This document shows positions 17,640-25,915 of a DNA stretch of 33,089 nucleotides, one piece after another. The notes beneath the pieces are model-generated. The model saw nothing but the letters and a program-made list of their open reading frames with translations. It did not search any database and was not told the DNA's origin. The position numbers were made by a program, and so were the translations under genes. Positions within the stretch are counted from its first letter, which is position 1, and every line of letters starts with the position of its first letter. The DNA is from Bacteroidales bacterium (GTDB taxonomy: Bacteria > Bacteroidota > Bacteroidia > Bacteroidales > WCHB1-69): the NCBI GenBank assembly GCA_031253655.1, contig JAIRVY010000076.1:1-33089 (forward strand), given 5' to 3'.

Positions 17640-18668
17640 ATGAATCGGCAAAATATTCAAACTCAAAAAATCTCTGTTGTTATGGCCGCCTATAATTCAG
17701 AGAAATTTATTAGTGAAGCTATTGAAAGCATTATTAATCAAACATATTATAATTGGGAATTAATAATTGTTGATGACTTTTCTACTGATGGAACGGGGAC
17801 TATAATAAACTCTTTTGATGATAATCGTATTATTTATTTGAAAAATGAAACCAACAGAGGCGCACCTTTCTCAAGAAATAAAGCAATAGAATATGCTACC
17901 GGAGAATTTTTAGCTATTTTGGATGCTGATGATTATTCTTTTCCTGAAAGATTTCAACAACAAGTCAATTTCTTAAACAAATATCCCAATATTGATATTG
18001 TTGGAAGTTATGTAAAAGAAATTAATGAAAAAGGAGAAATAATCCGGTATTGTAAATACCCAAAACGTCCTATTCAAATTATTTGTTCAACTTTTTTTGT
18101 GTGTTCCATAGTACATTCAACTGCGATGATTAGAAGAAATTTTTTCATATCTAATAATTTGTTTTATGATGAGACCTTCTCTTCTTCACAAGATTATGAA
18201 TTGTGGAGTAGAGCAGTTTGCTTAGGAAATATTTATAATATACCGAAATTTCTTTCCTGCTATAGATATTCAGAAAGTCAAATATCCTCAATAAAAAAAG
18301 AGGAACAAAAAATGAATGCACAAAGAATCACATCAACATTTATCAAAAAATTAGGGTTAGAAAAAGTTGAAAATCTGTTGAAAACACATAGTGTTTTTAT
18401 AAATCAATGTACATTTGATAAAAGCATTCAATCTGTAGATGAAATTATTAAATGGGCGGTCTTGATTTATGAAGCCAATAAAAAAACCAAATTATTCCCT
18501 GTTCGTCCTTTTGCTAACGAGTTAATATTAAGATTTCTAAAATTCAATAGGGTTAATAAATTTAGCAATACAGCAACGCTAAAAAATGTTTTACTTCTAA
18601 ATCTAAAACTCAAAAGTCTCTTTTTCCCATATTTGCAGCTTTTTTTCAGATTAACAAAAATGAGATAA
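17640..18668 (+). CDS. Family 2 glycosyltransferase
   Basis: With the ATG at 17640 the product has 342 residues. A TTG-initiated extension from 17598 would add a basic stretch unlike other family members and is rejected. The GT2 domain is classic: ISVVMAAYNSEKFI (11-24), IIVDDFSTDGT (42-52), NRGAPFSRNKAIEYATGEF (72-90) and the metal-binding DADD (95-98). SSQDYELWSRA corresponds to the acceptor-site ED/QD-W motif that holds the catalytic base. It is a cytoplasmic enzyme without membrane helices. Very AT-rich codon use groups it with the two preceding genes. The sugar specificity cannot be told. Confidence 0.85.
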   Translation: MNRQNIQTQKISVVMAAYNSEKFISEAIESIINQTYYNWELIIVDDFSTDGTGTIINSFDDNRIIYLKNETNRGAPFSRNKAIEYATGEFLAILDADDYSFPERFQQQVNFLNKYPNIDIVGSYVKEINEKGEIIRYCKYPKRPIQIICSTFFVCSIVHSTAMIRRNFFISNNLFYDETFSSSQDYELWSRAVCLGNIYNIPKFLSCYRYSESQISSIKKEEQKMNAQRITSTFIKKLGLEKVENLLKTHSVFINQCTFDKSIQSVDEIIKWAVLIYEANKKTKLFPVRPFANELILRFLKFNRVNKFSNTATLKNVLLLNLKLKSLFFPYLQLFFRLTKMR

Positions 18669-18745
18669 ACTAAAAGTTACGTCAAAAAAAATGCTCTTTA
18701 ACACCCAAATAACCACAACTCTCTTAATCTAAAAAAATATTTCCT

Positions 18746-19645
18746 ATGCTTAGTATCATCATTTGCACCTACAACAGAGAAAAATATATCTACAACCTCC
18801 TGCAAAGTTTGGCACTTAACAGTTTTCCTACCGAACTGTACGAAATTATTTTGATTAATAATAACTGTACCGACAAAACCGAAGAAGAATGCACACAGTT
18901 TAAACAAGATTATCCACAAGTAAATTTTAGATATTTCATTGAGCAAGAACAGGGACTTTCTCAAGCAAGAAATAGAGGAATTAAGGAAGCAGAAGGCGAT
19001 ATACTCATCTACGTGGATGACGATGCGCTGGTAAATAAAGAGTACCTTAGCACTTATTATGAACTGTTTAAAAGTGATAAACAAGTATTTGCCGCCGGTG
19101 GTCCCATTATTCCGCACTATGAAACTAAACCTCCAAAGTGGCTTTCGTATTTTACAAAAGAACTGCTTACGGGATATTTGTACCAGGGAAATAAAATAGA
19201 AAAATTTAAAAGAAGATACCCCGGTGGAGGGAATGCAGCCTATAAAAAAGAGGTTTTTGATAAAACCGGATTGTTTAATGTTGGCCTTGGTCGAAAAGGA
19301 AATAACCTAGTTGGCGCAGAAGAAAAAGATATTTTTGTTAGGATGACTGCCTTGGGGATGGCGTTTTATTATGTTCCAAATGCAATATTGTATCATATCA
19401 TTCCCGAAACCAAGTTAACCGATGAGTATTTCAACCGCCTTACATTTTCTATTGGATGCAGTGAAAGAATCAGAACGTTACGTATCTCAAAAATCTCTTA
19501 TTTCAAACGTCTTTTATCTGAATTGATAAAATGGATGGCTTCAATTGTGCTTTTTATCGGCTTTTGCTTAAAGTTTCAGCCCCAAAAAGGCGCCAAACTA
19601 CTTCTCTTTAGATGGAATGTAACCAAGGGATTATTATCGCCCTGA
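18746..19645 (+). CDS. Family 2 glycosyltransferase
   Basis: The 299-residue product opens directly with SIIICTYNREKYIYNLL (3-19) and continues with IILINNNCTDKT, QGLSQARNRGIKEAEGDILI and the DDD motif (91-93), all GT2 hallmarks. AEEKDIFVRM is the likely catalytic-base segment. A hydrophobic stretch near residues 264-277 may be a membrane-associated helix. Base composition is closer to the housekeeping neighbours than to the three AT-rich genes upstream, so it may be the older resident gene of this locus. It converges with pgk across 85 bases that hold only weak inverted repeats and no strong terminator. Confidence 0.85.
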   Translation: MLSIIICTYNREKYIYNLLQSLALNSFPTELYEIILINNNCTDKTEEECTQFKQDYPQVNFRYFIEQEQGLSQARNRGIKEAEGDILIYVDDDALVNKEYLSTYYELFKSDKQVFAAGGPIIPHYETKPPKWLSYFTKELLTGYLYQGNKIEKFKRRYPGGGNAAYKKEVFDKTGLFNVGLGRKGNNLVGAEEKDIFVRMTALGMAFYYVPNAILYHIIPETKLTDEYFNRLTFSIGCSERIRTLRISKISYFKRLLSELIKWMASIVLFIGFCLKFQPQKGAKLLLFRWNVTKGLLSP

Positions 19646-19730
19646 CGGTCATTCTGTCAATTATAGTCAAATAGTCGGGGAGTTAGAATAAATAATTATT
19701 ACATTTTTATTAGTAGGAATGCACAAATAA

Positions 19731-20924
19731 TTAATTTTCCTCCAATGCCTTTATTCCGGGGAGTTCAATACCTTCCAGGTATTCGAGCATTGCGCCGCCG
19801 CCGGTTGATATATAAGAAACTTCCTTTGAAAGTCCAAATTTTCCAAGTGCGGCAATAGAATCTCCTCCTCCAATTAAAGAATATGCGCCATTTTTGGTAC
19901 TTTCAGCAATCGCTTCCGCCACGGCTTTGGTTCCTCCGGCAAATTTGTCCATCTCAAAAACCCCCACCGGTCCATTCCATAGAATAGTTTTAGACTCCAG
20001 AATTACCTTTTTAAAGAGTTCAATCGATTTTTCACCGATATCCATTCCCATCCAGCCATCTGGAATATTTTGGTCTTGCGTATAATGCGTGTTGGCATCT
20101 TCGGCAAATTTGTCGGCACACAAACTATCCACCGACAAATAGATGTTTATTTTCTTTGCTTTAGCCTGTTCTAAAATCTCTTTGGCTACCGGTATCATTT
20201 CTTCTTCAAACAAAGAATCTCCGTAAGTAAATCCCATCGTGTACAGCATAGTATATCTCATTCCTCCTCCTATGATAAGATTATCTACTTTGTTTAGCAA
20301 ATTTTTCAGAATATTTATTTTTGTAGAAACTTTTGAGCCACCGATAATGGCGGTAAAGGGTGATTTTTTCTGTAAGAGTACTCTTTTCAAACTTTGTACT
20401 TCGCTGTAGAGGAGGTATCCTGCATAGGCATTACCGGGAAAGAGCCGGGCAATAGTGGCGGTAGAGGCGTGTTCGCGGTGTGCCGTTCCAAAGGCATCGT
20501 TTACATAAATATCTCCCAATTTGGCTATGGTTTTGGCAAACTCCACATCTCCTTTCTCCTCTTCTTTATGAAAACGCAGATTTTCCAGCAGCCCCACCTC
20601 TCCGACTTTCAGATTGGTTATTTTCTTCTGAATATTCGCATCCAACACATCGCCGAGAAAAGTTACCGGTTTTCCCAGTGTTTCCGAAACTGCCGGTAAA
20701 ATGTGTTTTAAAGAGAAAGTATCGTTTACTTCTCCTTTGGGTCTTCCTAAGTGAGACATCAGAATCGCGATTCCTCCGTCGTTTGTAATTTTGTTCACTG
20801 TTTCCAGCGTGCGTTTTATACGCGTAGTACTGGTAACTTGCAAGTTTTCGTCTTGCGGCACGTTGTAATCTACACGTACCAAAACTCTTTTGTTTTTTAA
20901 AGTGGCTTGGGTTATGGATTTCAT
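19731..20924 (-). CDS. pgk: Phosphoglycerate kinase
   Basis: Pgk transfers the phosphate of 1,3-bisphosphoglycerate to ADP in glycolysis. The 397-residue length is standard. The N-terminal substrate domain has VRVDYNVP (17-23, with D19 and N21) and SHLGRPKGE (57-65). The C-terminal nucleotide domain has ILWNGPVGVFE and GGGDSIAALGKFG, and STGGGAMLEYLEG lies near the end. It starts at an ATG preceded by an AT-rich leader with TTTAAAGTTTAAT-type repeats also found upstream of rfbB. The HdrA-like gene lies 55 bases upstream on the same strand. Confidence 0.97.
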   Translation of the reverse strand: MKSITQATLKNKRVLVRVDYNVPQDENLQVTSTTRIKRTLETVNKITNDGGIAILMSHLGRPKGEVNDTFSLKHILPAVSETLGKPVTFLGDVLDANIQKKITNLKVGEVGLLENLRFHKEEEKGDVEFAKTIAKLGDIYVNDAFGTAHREHASTATIARLFPGNAYAGYLLYSEVQSLKRVLLQKKSPFTAIIGGSKVSTKINILKNLLNKVDNLIIGGGMRYTMLYTMGFTYGDSLFEEEMIPVAKEILEQAKAKKINIYLSVDSLCADKFAEDANTHYTQDQNIPDGWMGMDIGEKSIELFKKVILESKTILWNGPVGVFEMDKFAGGTKAVAEAIAESTKNGAYSLIGGGDSIAALGKFGLSKEVSYISTGGGAMLEYLEGIELPGIKALEEN

Positions 20925-20960
20925 AATAATTATTAATGTTTAAAGTTTAATAGTTCAAAT

Positions 20961-20978
20961 TTCTTTTAATTATTAATT
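20961..20978. repeat. Copy of an AT-rich intergenic repeat
   Basis: TTCTTTTAATTATTAATT is identical over 18 bases to 24583-24600, and related copies flank the efflux-channel gene. It sits in the gap between the HdrA-like gene and pgk. Confidence 0.55.
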
Positions 20979-20979
20979 T

Positions 20980-21999
20980 TTATTTCTTAATCTTCAGGTA
21001 GTTATCAATTTCTACGGCGGCGGCTCGGGCATCTGCCAATACATCAGGAATACTCATTGGACGTTTGCAGGAACCCGCCACAAAAACGCCTTTCCTGCTT
21101 GTTTTTTGATCCTCCACTATTGGATTTAATGTTTTAAAAAAGCCATATTCTTCTTCACAATTACATTTATTTGCGAGAAGTGTAGTGCCTTCAGAGGGTT
21201 CCATACCCACCATCAATACTAGGATGTCAGGGGTCATTTTCAGAGGTAGTCCCATTAGTGTATCTTCCGATTTTATCTGCACTTTTCCGTCAAAGGTTTC
21301 GGCGGCTTCCGAAATTCTTCCGCGAATGAAATAGACACCATACTTTTCCTGCGCCTCGCGATAGAGCTCTTCATAGCCTTGCCCCCACATTCTTAAATCC
21401 ATATAGAAGATATAAACTTCCGTTTCCGGCGAGAGTTTTTTTAGTTCAATCGCTTGTTTTACAGCGGTAATGCAGCAAATTTTTGAGCAATAATTGTTTC
21501 CCGATTTTTCATCTCGCGAGCCCACGCATTGAAGAAAACAAATTTTTTTGGGATCCTCTCCAAAGGTGTTTTTAATACTGTTTTTCTTAAACATCTCTTC
21601 CAATTCTAACGAGGTAATAACGCCGTTATAAATGCCATAGCCGTATTCTTCTTTTCGGGTAGCATCAAATGCTCTGTAACCGGTAGCAACTAAAACGGCA
21701 TCGGCGGTGTATCTTTTTTGGTTCGAATCTGTGGCTATCAAACAGGGCTCATTGAACTCTAAATGAACGATTTCTGTGTTAAATTGTGGAACAAATCCGT
21801 TGTCTAAAAGTTGAGAATCAATAGCATCAACCAATATTTCTGCTTCCGAGAAATCGGGGAACAGCAGTTTTTTATTGCGTAAATTAGTATTCGTTTCATT
21901 TTCTTTTTCAAGAAGTGTAATATTATAACCTGCTTTTTTTAAAGTAATAGCGGCTTCAATTCCGGCAGGTCCGGCACCAATAATTAAGACTGATTTCAT
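20980..21999 (-). CDS. HdrA-like FAD-dependent oxidoreductase
   Basis: The 339-residue flavoprotein resembles the FAD core of heterodisulfide reductase subunit A. It begins with the dinucleotide-binding motif IIGAGPAGIEAA (6-17). The second half of the FAD site is AVLVATGY (101-108). The HdrA hallmark is the cysteine cluster QCVGSRD with C158, followed by YCSKICC with C171, C175 and C176, which binds a [4Fe-4S] cluster in HdrA. The polyferredoxin domains of full-length methanogen HdrA are absent, and no HdrB or HdrC partner gene is in the window. It probably passes electrons between a ferredoxin or NADH pool and an unknown partner. The role is inferred. Confidence 0.75.
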   Translation of the reverse strand: MKSVLIIGAGPAGIEAAITLKKAGYNITLLEKENETNTNLRNKKLLFPDFSEAEILVDAIDSQLLDNGFVPQFNTEIVHLEFNEPCLIATDSNQKRYTADAVLVATGYRAFDATRKEEYGYGIYNGVITSLELEEMFKKNSIKNTFGEDPKKICFLQCVGSRDEKSGNNYCSKICCITAVKQAIELKKLSPETEVYIFYMDLRMWGQGYEELYREAQEKYGVYFIRGRISEAAETFDGKVQIKSEDTLMGLPLKMTPDILVLMVGMEPSEGTTLLANKCNCEEEYGFFKTLNPIVEDQKTSRKGVFVAGSCKRPMSIPDVLADARAAAVEIDNYLKIKK

Positions 22000-22020
22000 A
22001 ATTTATTATTTATTTTTTTT

Positions 22021-22066
22021 TGCACATAGATGACTCAGATTAAACAGATTTTCACAAATTAATCAC
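22021..22066. repeat. Imperfect ~10-base phased repeats (AATCTGTGTA-like)
   Basis: On the minus strand the leader of the HdrA-like gene reads AATTTGTGAA, AATCTGTTTA, ATCTGAGTCA, TCTATGTGCA in direct succession. These are four imperfect copies of a roughly 10-base unit, close to one helical turn. I recall similar units as dispersed arrays in Bacteroidota genomes. This copy would lie within or next to the gene's promoter or leader. Confidence 0.5.
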
Positions 22067-22072
22067 TAATCA

Positions 22073-23101
22073 TTACACATTATATCTATATTCCTCGCTC
22101 ATAATTCTTTGTAACCATTTTTCGTTGTTCAGATACCAGTCCACAGTATTTTCAAATCCTTCGATAAATTTAACTGTGGGTTCCCAGTGGAGTTCGTTTT
22201 TCAGTTTGGATGCATCTATGGCGTAGCGCAAGTCGTGTCCGGCGCGGTCGGTTATAAAAGTAATTAGAGAGAGAGATGCTCCTTCTGCACGTCCAAGCTT
22301 TCTATCCATAATTTCGATTAATTTATTAATCAAATCGATATTTTTCCATTCGTTATTTCCACCAATATTGTAGGTTTCTCCGGTTTTTCCTTTATGAAAA
22401 ATCAGATCAATAGCGGCGGCATGGTCTTCTACATAGAGCCAGTCTCGCACGTTAATCCCTTTTCCATAAACAGGTAGGGCAATATTATTTTTAATATTAT
22501 GGATAAAAAGCGGAATTAATTTCTCCGGAAACTGGTTTGGTCCGTAATTATTTGAACAATTAGAGATTACGGTTGGAAGTTTGTAAGTATCGTAGTAAGC
22601 GCGTACAAAGTGGTCGGAAGAAGCTTTGGCGGCTGAATAAGGACTGTGCGGGTCGTAAGGGGTTGTTTCTGTAAAAGCGCCGGTTTCTCCCAGCGAGCCA
22701 TACACTTCATCGGTAGAGATATGATAAAAACGCTTATTTTCAACATCTTTCCAGATTTCACGCGCTACGTTTAGCAGATTAACCGTTCCTATAACGTTAG
22801 TATAAATAAACTCCATCGGGCTTTCAATCGACCTATCCACGTGCGATTCGGCGGCTAAATGAATTACTCCGTCGAATTGTTTTTCTTTGAAAAGTGCCAA
22901 CATTTTTTCTCCATCCACAATATCGTCTTTGATAAAATGGTAATTAGGTTTATTTTCAATATCTTGCAGATTATCTAAATTTCCGGCGTAAGTAAGTTTA
23001 TCCAAATTATAGATCTCATAATGCGGGTATTTATTCACAAACAAACGAACAACGTGAGAGCCAATAAACCCGGCACCGCCGGTGATTAGAAGTTTTTTCA
23101 T
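22073..23101 (-). CDS. rfbB: dTDP-glucose 4,6-dehydratase
   Basis: RmlB/RfbB converts dTDP-glucose to dTDP-4-keto-6-deoxyglucose, the second step towards dTDP-rhamnose and other deoxysugars. The 342-residue product is an extended short-chain dehydrogenase. It has NAD motif GGAGFIGS (8-15), HLAAESHVDRS (81-91), the catalytic T-D-E in STDEVYG (129-135) and the YxxxK pair Y155/K159 in PYSAAKAS. NYGPNQFPEKLIP and the RDWLYVEDH segment are diagnostic. rmlA, rmlC and rmlD are not adjacent, so the pathway must be completed elsewhere. The product may supply the glycosyltransferases of the island about 3 kb away. Confidence 0.95.
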   Translation of the reverse strand: MKKLLITGGAGFIGSHVVRLFVNKYPHYEIYNLDKLTYAGNLDNLQDIENKPNYHFIKDDIVDGEKMLALFKEKQFDGVIHLAAESHVDRSIESPMEFIYTNVIGTVNLLNVAREIWKDVENKRFYHISTDEVYGSLGETGAFTETTPYDPHSPYSAAKASSDHFVRAYYDTYKLPTVISNCSNNYGPNQFPEKLIPLFIHNIKNNIALPVYGKGINVRDWLYVEDHAAAIDLIFHKGKTGETYNIGGNNEWKNIDLINKLIEIMDRKLGRAEGASLSLITFITDRAGHDLRYAIDASKLKNELHWEPTVKFIEGFENTVDWYLNNEKWLQRIMSEEYRYNV

Positions 23102-23108
23102 AGTTTAG

Positions 23109-23195
23109 GGGATTATGAGTTTATAGGTTTAAAGTTTAATGTTTAGATTCTATAGTTCAATAGTTTAAGAACTCTTACTCTCTTACTCTCTTTTT
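23109..23195. repeat. AT-rich leader of rfbB with short direct repeats
   Basis: The gap between rfbB and thyA contains CTTACTCT twice in tandem (about 23174-23189) and TTTAAAGTTTAAT (23128-23140), which recurs exactly at 20939-20951 in front of pgk. TATAGTTCAA-like words also recur in both leaders. No gene or hairpin terminator is seen. Confidence 0.45.
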
Positions 23196-23990
23196 TCAGA
23201 CTGCTACATTCGCTTTGATAGACGGGTCGGGGTTATAGTTGTCCAAGGTAAAATCTTCAAATTGAAAATCAAAAATAGAGCTTACTTTTCTGTTAATTTT
23301 CATAGTGGGTAATGTTTTTGGAGTTCGTGTAAGTTGTAGTTTTGTCTGCTCTATGTGATTCAGGTAAAGATGCACATCGCCGAAAGTATGAATAAAGTAG
23401 CGCGGTTTCAGTTTACAAACATGCGCAACCATCAGCATCAGCAGAGCGTAAGAAGCGATATTGAACGGTACGCCGAGGAATAGGTCGGCACTGCGTTGGT
23501 ATAGTTGGCAGGAAATTTCGCCGTTATTCACATAGAATTGGAAAAGCACATGGCAGGGGGGAAGTTTCATTTTGTCCACATCGGCTACATTCCAGGTACT
23601 CACAATAAGCCGCCTCGAATCAGGATTTGTTTGTATGAGGTGAACTAAATCTGAAATTTGGTCAATGGTCCTGCCGTCTGAGGTTTGCCAACTGCGCCAT
23701 TGTTTTCCATAAATGGGACCTAAATCCCCTTTTTCATCTGCCCACTCGTCCCAAATAGTTACTTTGTTGTCGTGCAAATATCTAATATTGGTTTCCCCTT
23801 TCAAAAACCATAGCAATTCGTGAATGATAGAGCGCAGATGAAGTTTTTTTGTTGTTAACACAGGAAAGCCCTCATTTAAGTCGAATCTCATTTGGTATCC
23901 GAACACACTGATGGTCCCGGTCCCGGTACGGTCTTCTTTCAGAGCACCAACATCGAGAATATGTTGAAGTAGGTCAAGATATTGTTTCAT
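23196..23990 (-). CDS. thyA: Thymidylate synthase
   Basis: ThyA methylates dUMP to dTMP using methylene-tetrahydrofolate. With the ATG at 23990 it is 264 residues long, the same as the E. coli enzyme, and the catalytic cysteine falls at C146 in [10 protein letters not shown]. Other motifs are KEDRTGTGT (18-26), [13 protein letters not shown] (53-65), the phosphate-binding [11 protein letters not shown] (124-134), and [20 protein letters not shown]. An upstream in-frame start at 24026 is rejected because it would lie upstream of the -7 promoter box at 24016-24023. Dihydrofolate reductase, a frequent neighbour, is not in the window. Confidence 0.97.
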   Translation of the reverse strand: MKQYLDLLQHILDVGALKEDRTGTGTISVFGYQMRFDLNEGFPVLTTKKLHLRSIIHELLWFLKGETNIRYLHDNKVTIWDEWADEKGDLGPIYGKQWRSWQTSDGRTIDQISDLVHLIQTNPDSRRLIVSTWNVADVDKMKLPPCHVLFQFYVNNGEISCQLYQRSADLFLGVPFNIASYALLMLMVAHVCKLKPRYFIHTFGDVHLYLNHIEQTKLQLTRTPKTLPTMKINRKVSSIFDFQFEDFTLDNYNPDPSIKANVAV

Positions 23991-24015
23991 AACAATATTA
24001 ATTGTTTTCGAGGGG

Positions 24016-24023
24016 CAAAAATA
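24016..24023 (-). promoter_or_regulatory. Bacteroidota -7 promoter element of thyA
   Basis: On the minus strand TATTTTTG matches TAnnTTTG exactly and is followed by CCCC. It lies 25 bases before the thyA ATG at 23990, so transcription should start close to the gene. This supports the shorter reading frame. Confidence 0.6.
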
Positions 24024-24123
24024 CACGAATAATTAAAGAATTGACGATTGCGAAATAATTATTTATTAATAAAAACACACAATTTATTATTAACTCGCTC
24101 GTTAAAAATGCAGAATAATAAAA

Positions 24124-24486
24124 ATGAAAAACCCTGCCGTAAGAAACCTCGCAAGCATAATATTACTGTTGCTCTACATCAACAGAGGTTTTTTTATCAC
24201 GGGAACCAATGAAACAAAAAATCCTGATGGTGAAATAAATAGCGTTCTTGAGTACATAGTAGAATTGATAACCGGTGAAAGTAATGATATTGATGAAGAC
24301 GGCGATTCACAAACCGACTGCAACTCGGTAAAAATTGTGCATCACGAACTCTCACAACAGTTGGCAAAAAGTATTGATTTATTGAATTTCTCTTTAGAAA
24401 AAAACATAAAATATGTAATTCCTGACAAGGAAAATATTCCCTCCCTTAGTTTTTTTGATAAGATTGATAAACCCCCGGAAGTATAA
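24124..24486 (+). CDS. Hypothetical membrane-anchored acidic protein ahead of the efflux operon
   Basis: The 120-residue product has an N-terminal hydrophobic segment (about 9-19) after basic residues, which would act as a signal anchor or uncleaved signal. A soluble, mostly acidic region follows. Residues 55-61 read D-I-D-E-D-G-D, a DxDxDG pattern like the first half of a calcium-binding loop, and two adjacent histidines (73-74) follow. The C-terminus ends IDKPPEV. It lies 122 bases ahead of a heavy-metal efflux operon on the same strand. I have a faint memory of similar small proteins in front of such operons in Bacteroidota. Function is unknown. A periplasmic metal-sensing or metal-chaperone role is conjecture. 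Confidence 0.6.
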   Translation: MKNPAVRNLASIILLLLYINRGFFITGTNETKNPDGEINSVLEYIVELITGESNDIDEDGDSQTDCNSVKIVHHELSQQLAKSIDLLNFSLEKNIKYVIPDKENIPSLSFFDKIDKPPEV

Positions 24487-24587
24487 TTAAGAATTAAAAA
24501 TTTTTAATAAAGAGTTTGTTTTCAGAAAATTGAAACTTCTGATCATCACTCTCTTAACAATTAATTCAATCATTTTTCACTATTCTT

Positions 24588-24608
24588 TTAATTATTAATT
24601 CTTAATTT
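24588..24608. repeat. Left arm of a 21-base inverted repeat flanking the efflux channel gene
   Basis: These 21 bases, from TTAATTATTAATTC to the ATG of the channel gene, are the exact reverse complement of 25880-25900 just after that gene. Similarity extends outward with a two-base indel. A 13-base piece of the right arm also occurs near 24485, and an 18-base piece of the left side occurs at 20961. Confidence 0.65.
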
Positions 24609-25886
24609 ATGAGAATCATCAAAATAGCATTGCTATGCATATTGATATTATTATGCAAGCACAAAACATTAGCACAGAGCGCTTTAGAAATTACCGATGA
24701 GCAAGCTGAAAAACAGTTTTTAGAGAAAAATCTGCAAATTCTGGCGGAAAGATGTAATATTTCCATTGCCGATGCCGCTGTTGTTCAGGCAAAAGTATTG
24801 AACAATCCGACCATTAGTGTAGGCGACATAAATTTTTGGAACCCGAACGCCTCTACTGAGGTTGGTGTACCCGCATCCTTTGGTAATAACTTCATATTTA
24901 GTGTAGAACTTGAAAAAATTATTAAAACTGCCGGTAAAAGAAAGAGGCTTGTTAATTTAGAAAAAATGTCGAAAGAGATTGCCTTACAAGAGTTTGAAAC
25001 ATTTCTACTTAATTTGAAAACGGAACTTAGAATCATTCTGCATGAAACTGTTTACCTACAATCCTACTTGAATATTGTTAATAAACAACTTGAAATTATG
25101 GACAATTTGGTGCAGGTTTATAAAAATCAAACTGTTCTTGGCAACGTTGCAAAGCGTGAACTCATTCGGATTCAAGCTTCATTAATTGAATTAGAGTCAG
25201 AAGCAAACGAAATTCGGACAGAGTTAAACAAGCTGTATAAAACGATTAAGATTTTACTGAATTATGCGCCGGAAGAAAAAATATGGATACTGCCGGCTTC
25301 GGTTGTCTTAAAAAATCCGGACGAAATTTCGCTTCCCAATTTGTTAGATATGGCAAAAAATTCCCGTCCGGAGTATTTGTTGTCCGATTTGAATGTGAAA
25401 TATCACGAAAAACTGTTGTTGTATGAAAAAACACTACGCTCTCCTGATATTGCACTCAGCGTAAATTACGACCGGTACGGTGGCGTGTGGAAGAATTTCG
25501 TGGGGCTTGGCATTAGTCTTGATATTCCTGTATTCAACAAAAATCAAGGAAATATTAAGATGGCAAAGCATTTCTTAGAGCAAAGTAACTATTATGCAGA
25601 AGAACAGAAAAACGCAATACAACAGGAAGTCGTTGAAATCTATAATGACTATAAAATGAACTATCTGTTTTACAACAAATTAATGGAAAATGATTTTTCT
25701 GAAGATTTGGATAATATGCTGGACGTGCATTCCAGAAATTTTATGAACAAAAACATCAATATGCTTGAATATATTGATTTTATGTATGCTTATAAAACCA
25801 CAAAACAAGCGATGCTGTTGGCGAAAAAGAATTTAGACATACGTTTTACGGAACTTCAATTTAGTATTAATAATGAAATAAATTAA
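24609..25886 (+). CDS. TolC/CusC-like outer-membrane efflux protein
   Basis: The 425-residue protein begins with a signal peptide (hydrophobic residues about 4-16, cleavage likely after TLAQ). It shows the duplicated coiled-coil and strand pattern of outer-membrane factors. EKNLQILAERCNISIADAAVVQAKVLNNPTI-type text near the N-terminus is the usual first OEP repeat, and RSPDIALSVNYDRYGG followed by GLGISLDIPVFNKNQGNIK marks the second. It would form the outer-membrane duct of the tripartite pump encoded with the next two genes, 29 bases downstream. The substrate is inferred from the pump. It is flanked by a 21-base inverted repeat. Confidence 0.9.
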   Translation: MRIIKIALLCILILLCKHKTLAQSALEITDEQAEKQFLEKNLQILAERCNISIADAAVVQAKVLNNPTISVGDINFWNPNASTEVGVPASFGNNFIFSVELEKIIKTAGKRKRLVNLEKMSKEIALQEFETFLLNLKTELRIILHETVYLQSYLNIVNKQLEIMDNLVQVYKNQTVLGNVAKRELIRIQASLIELESEANEIRTELNKLYKTIKILLNYAPEEKIWILPASVVLKNPDEISLPNLLDMAKNSRPEYLLSDLNVKYHEKLLLYEKTLRSPDIALSVNYDRYGGVWKNFVGLGISLDIPVFNKNQGNIKMAKHFLEQSNYYAEEQKNAIQQEVVEIYNDYKMNYLFYNKLMENDFSEDLDNMLDVHSRNFMNKNINMLEYIDFMYAYKTTKQAMLLAKKNLDIRFTELQFSINNEIN

Positions 25887-25900
25887 GAATTAATAATTAA
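25880..25900. repeat. Right arm of the 21-base inverted repeat
   Basis: Exact reverse complement of 24588-24608. It overlaps the stop codon of the channel gene and fills most of the gap before the adaptor gene. Confidence 0.65.
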
Positions 25901-25915
25901 GAATAAAAAGAAAAA

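Noticed and set aside
19640-19680. Possible terminator (CCCTGAC / GTCGGGG) after the last glycosyltransferase
   Set aside because: The loop is 27 bases long, one pair is a wobble, and there is no following T-run.
23991-24026. N-terminal extension of ThyA by 12 residues
   Set aside because: The extended start lies upstream of the exact -7 promoter box at 24016-24023, and the shorter form has the standard 264-residue length with C146 in register.
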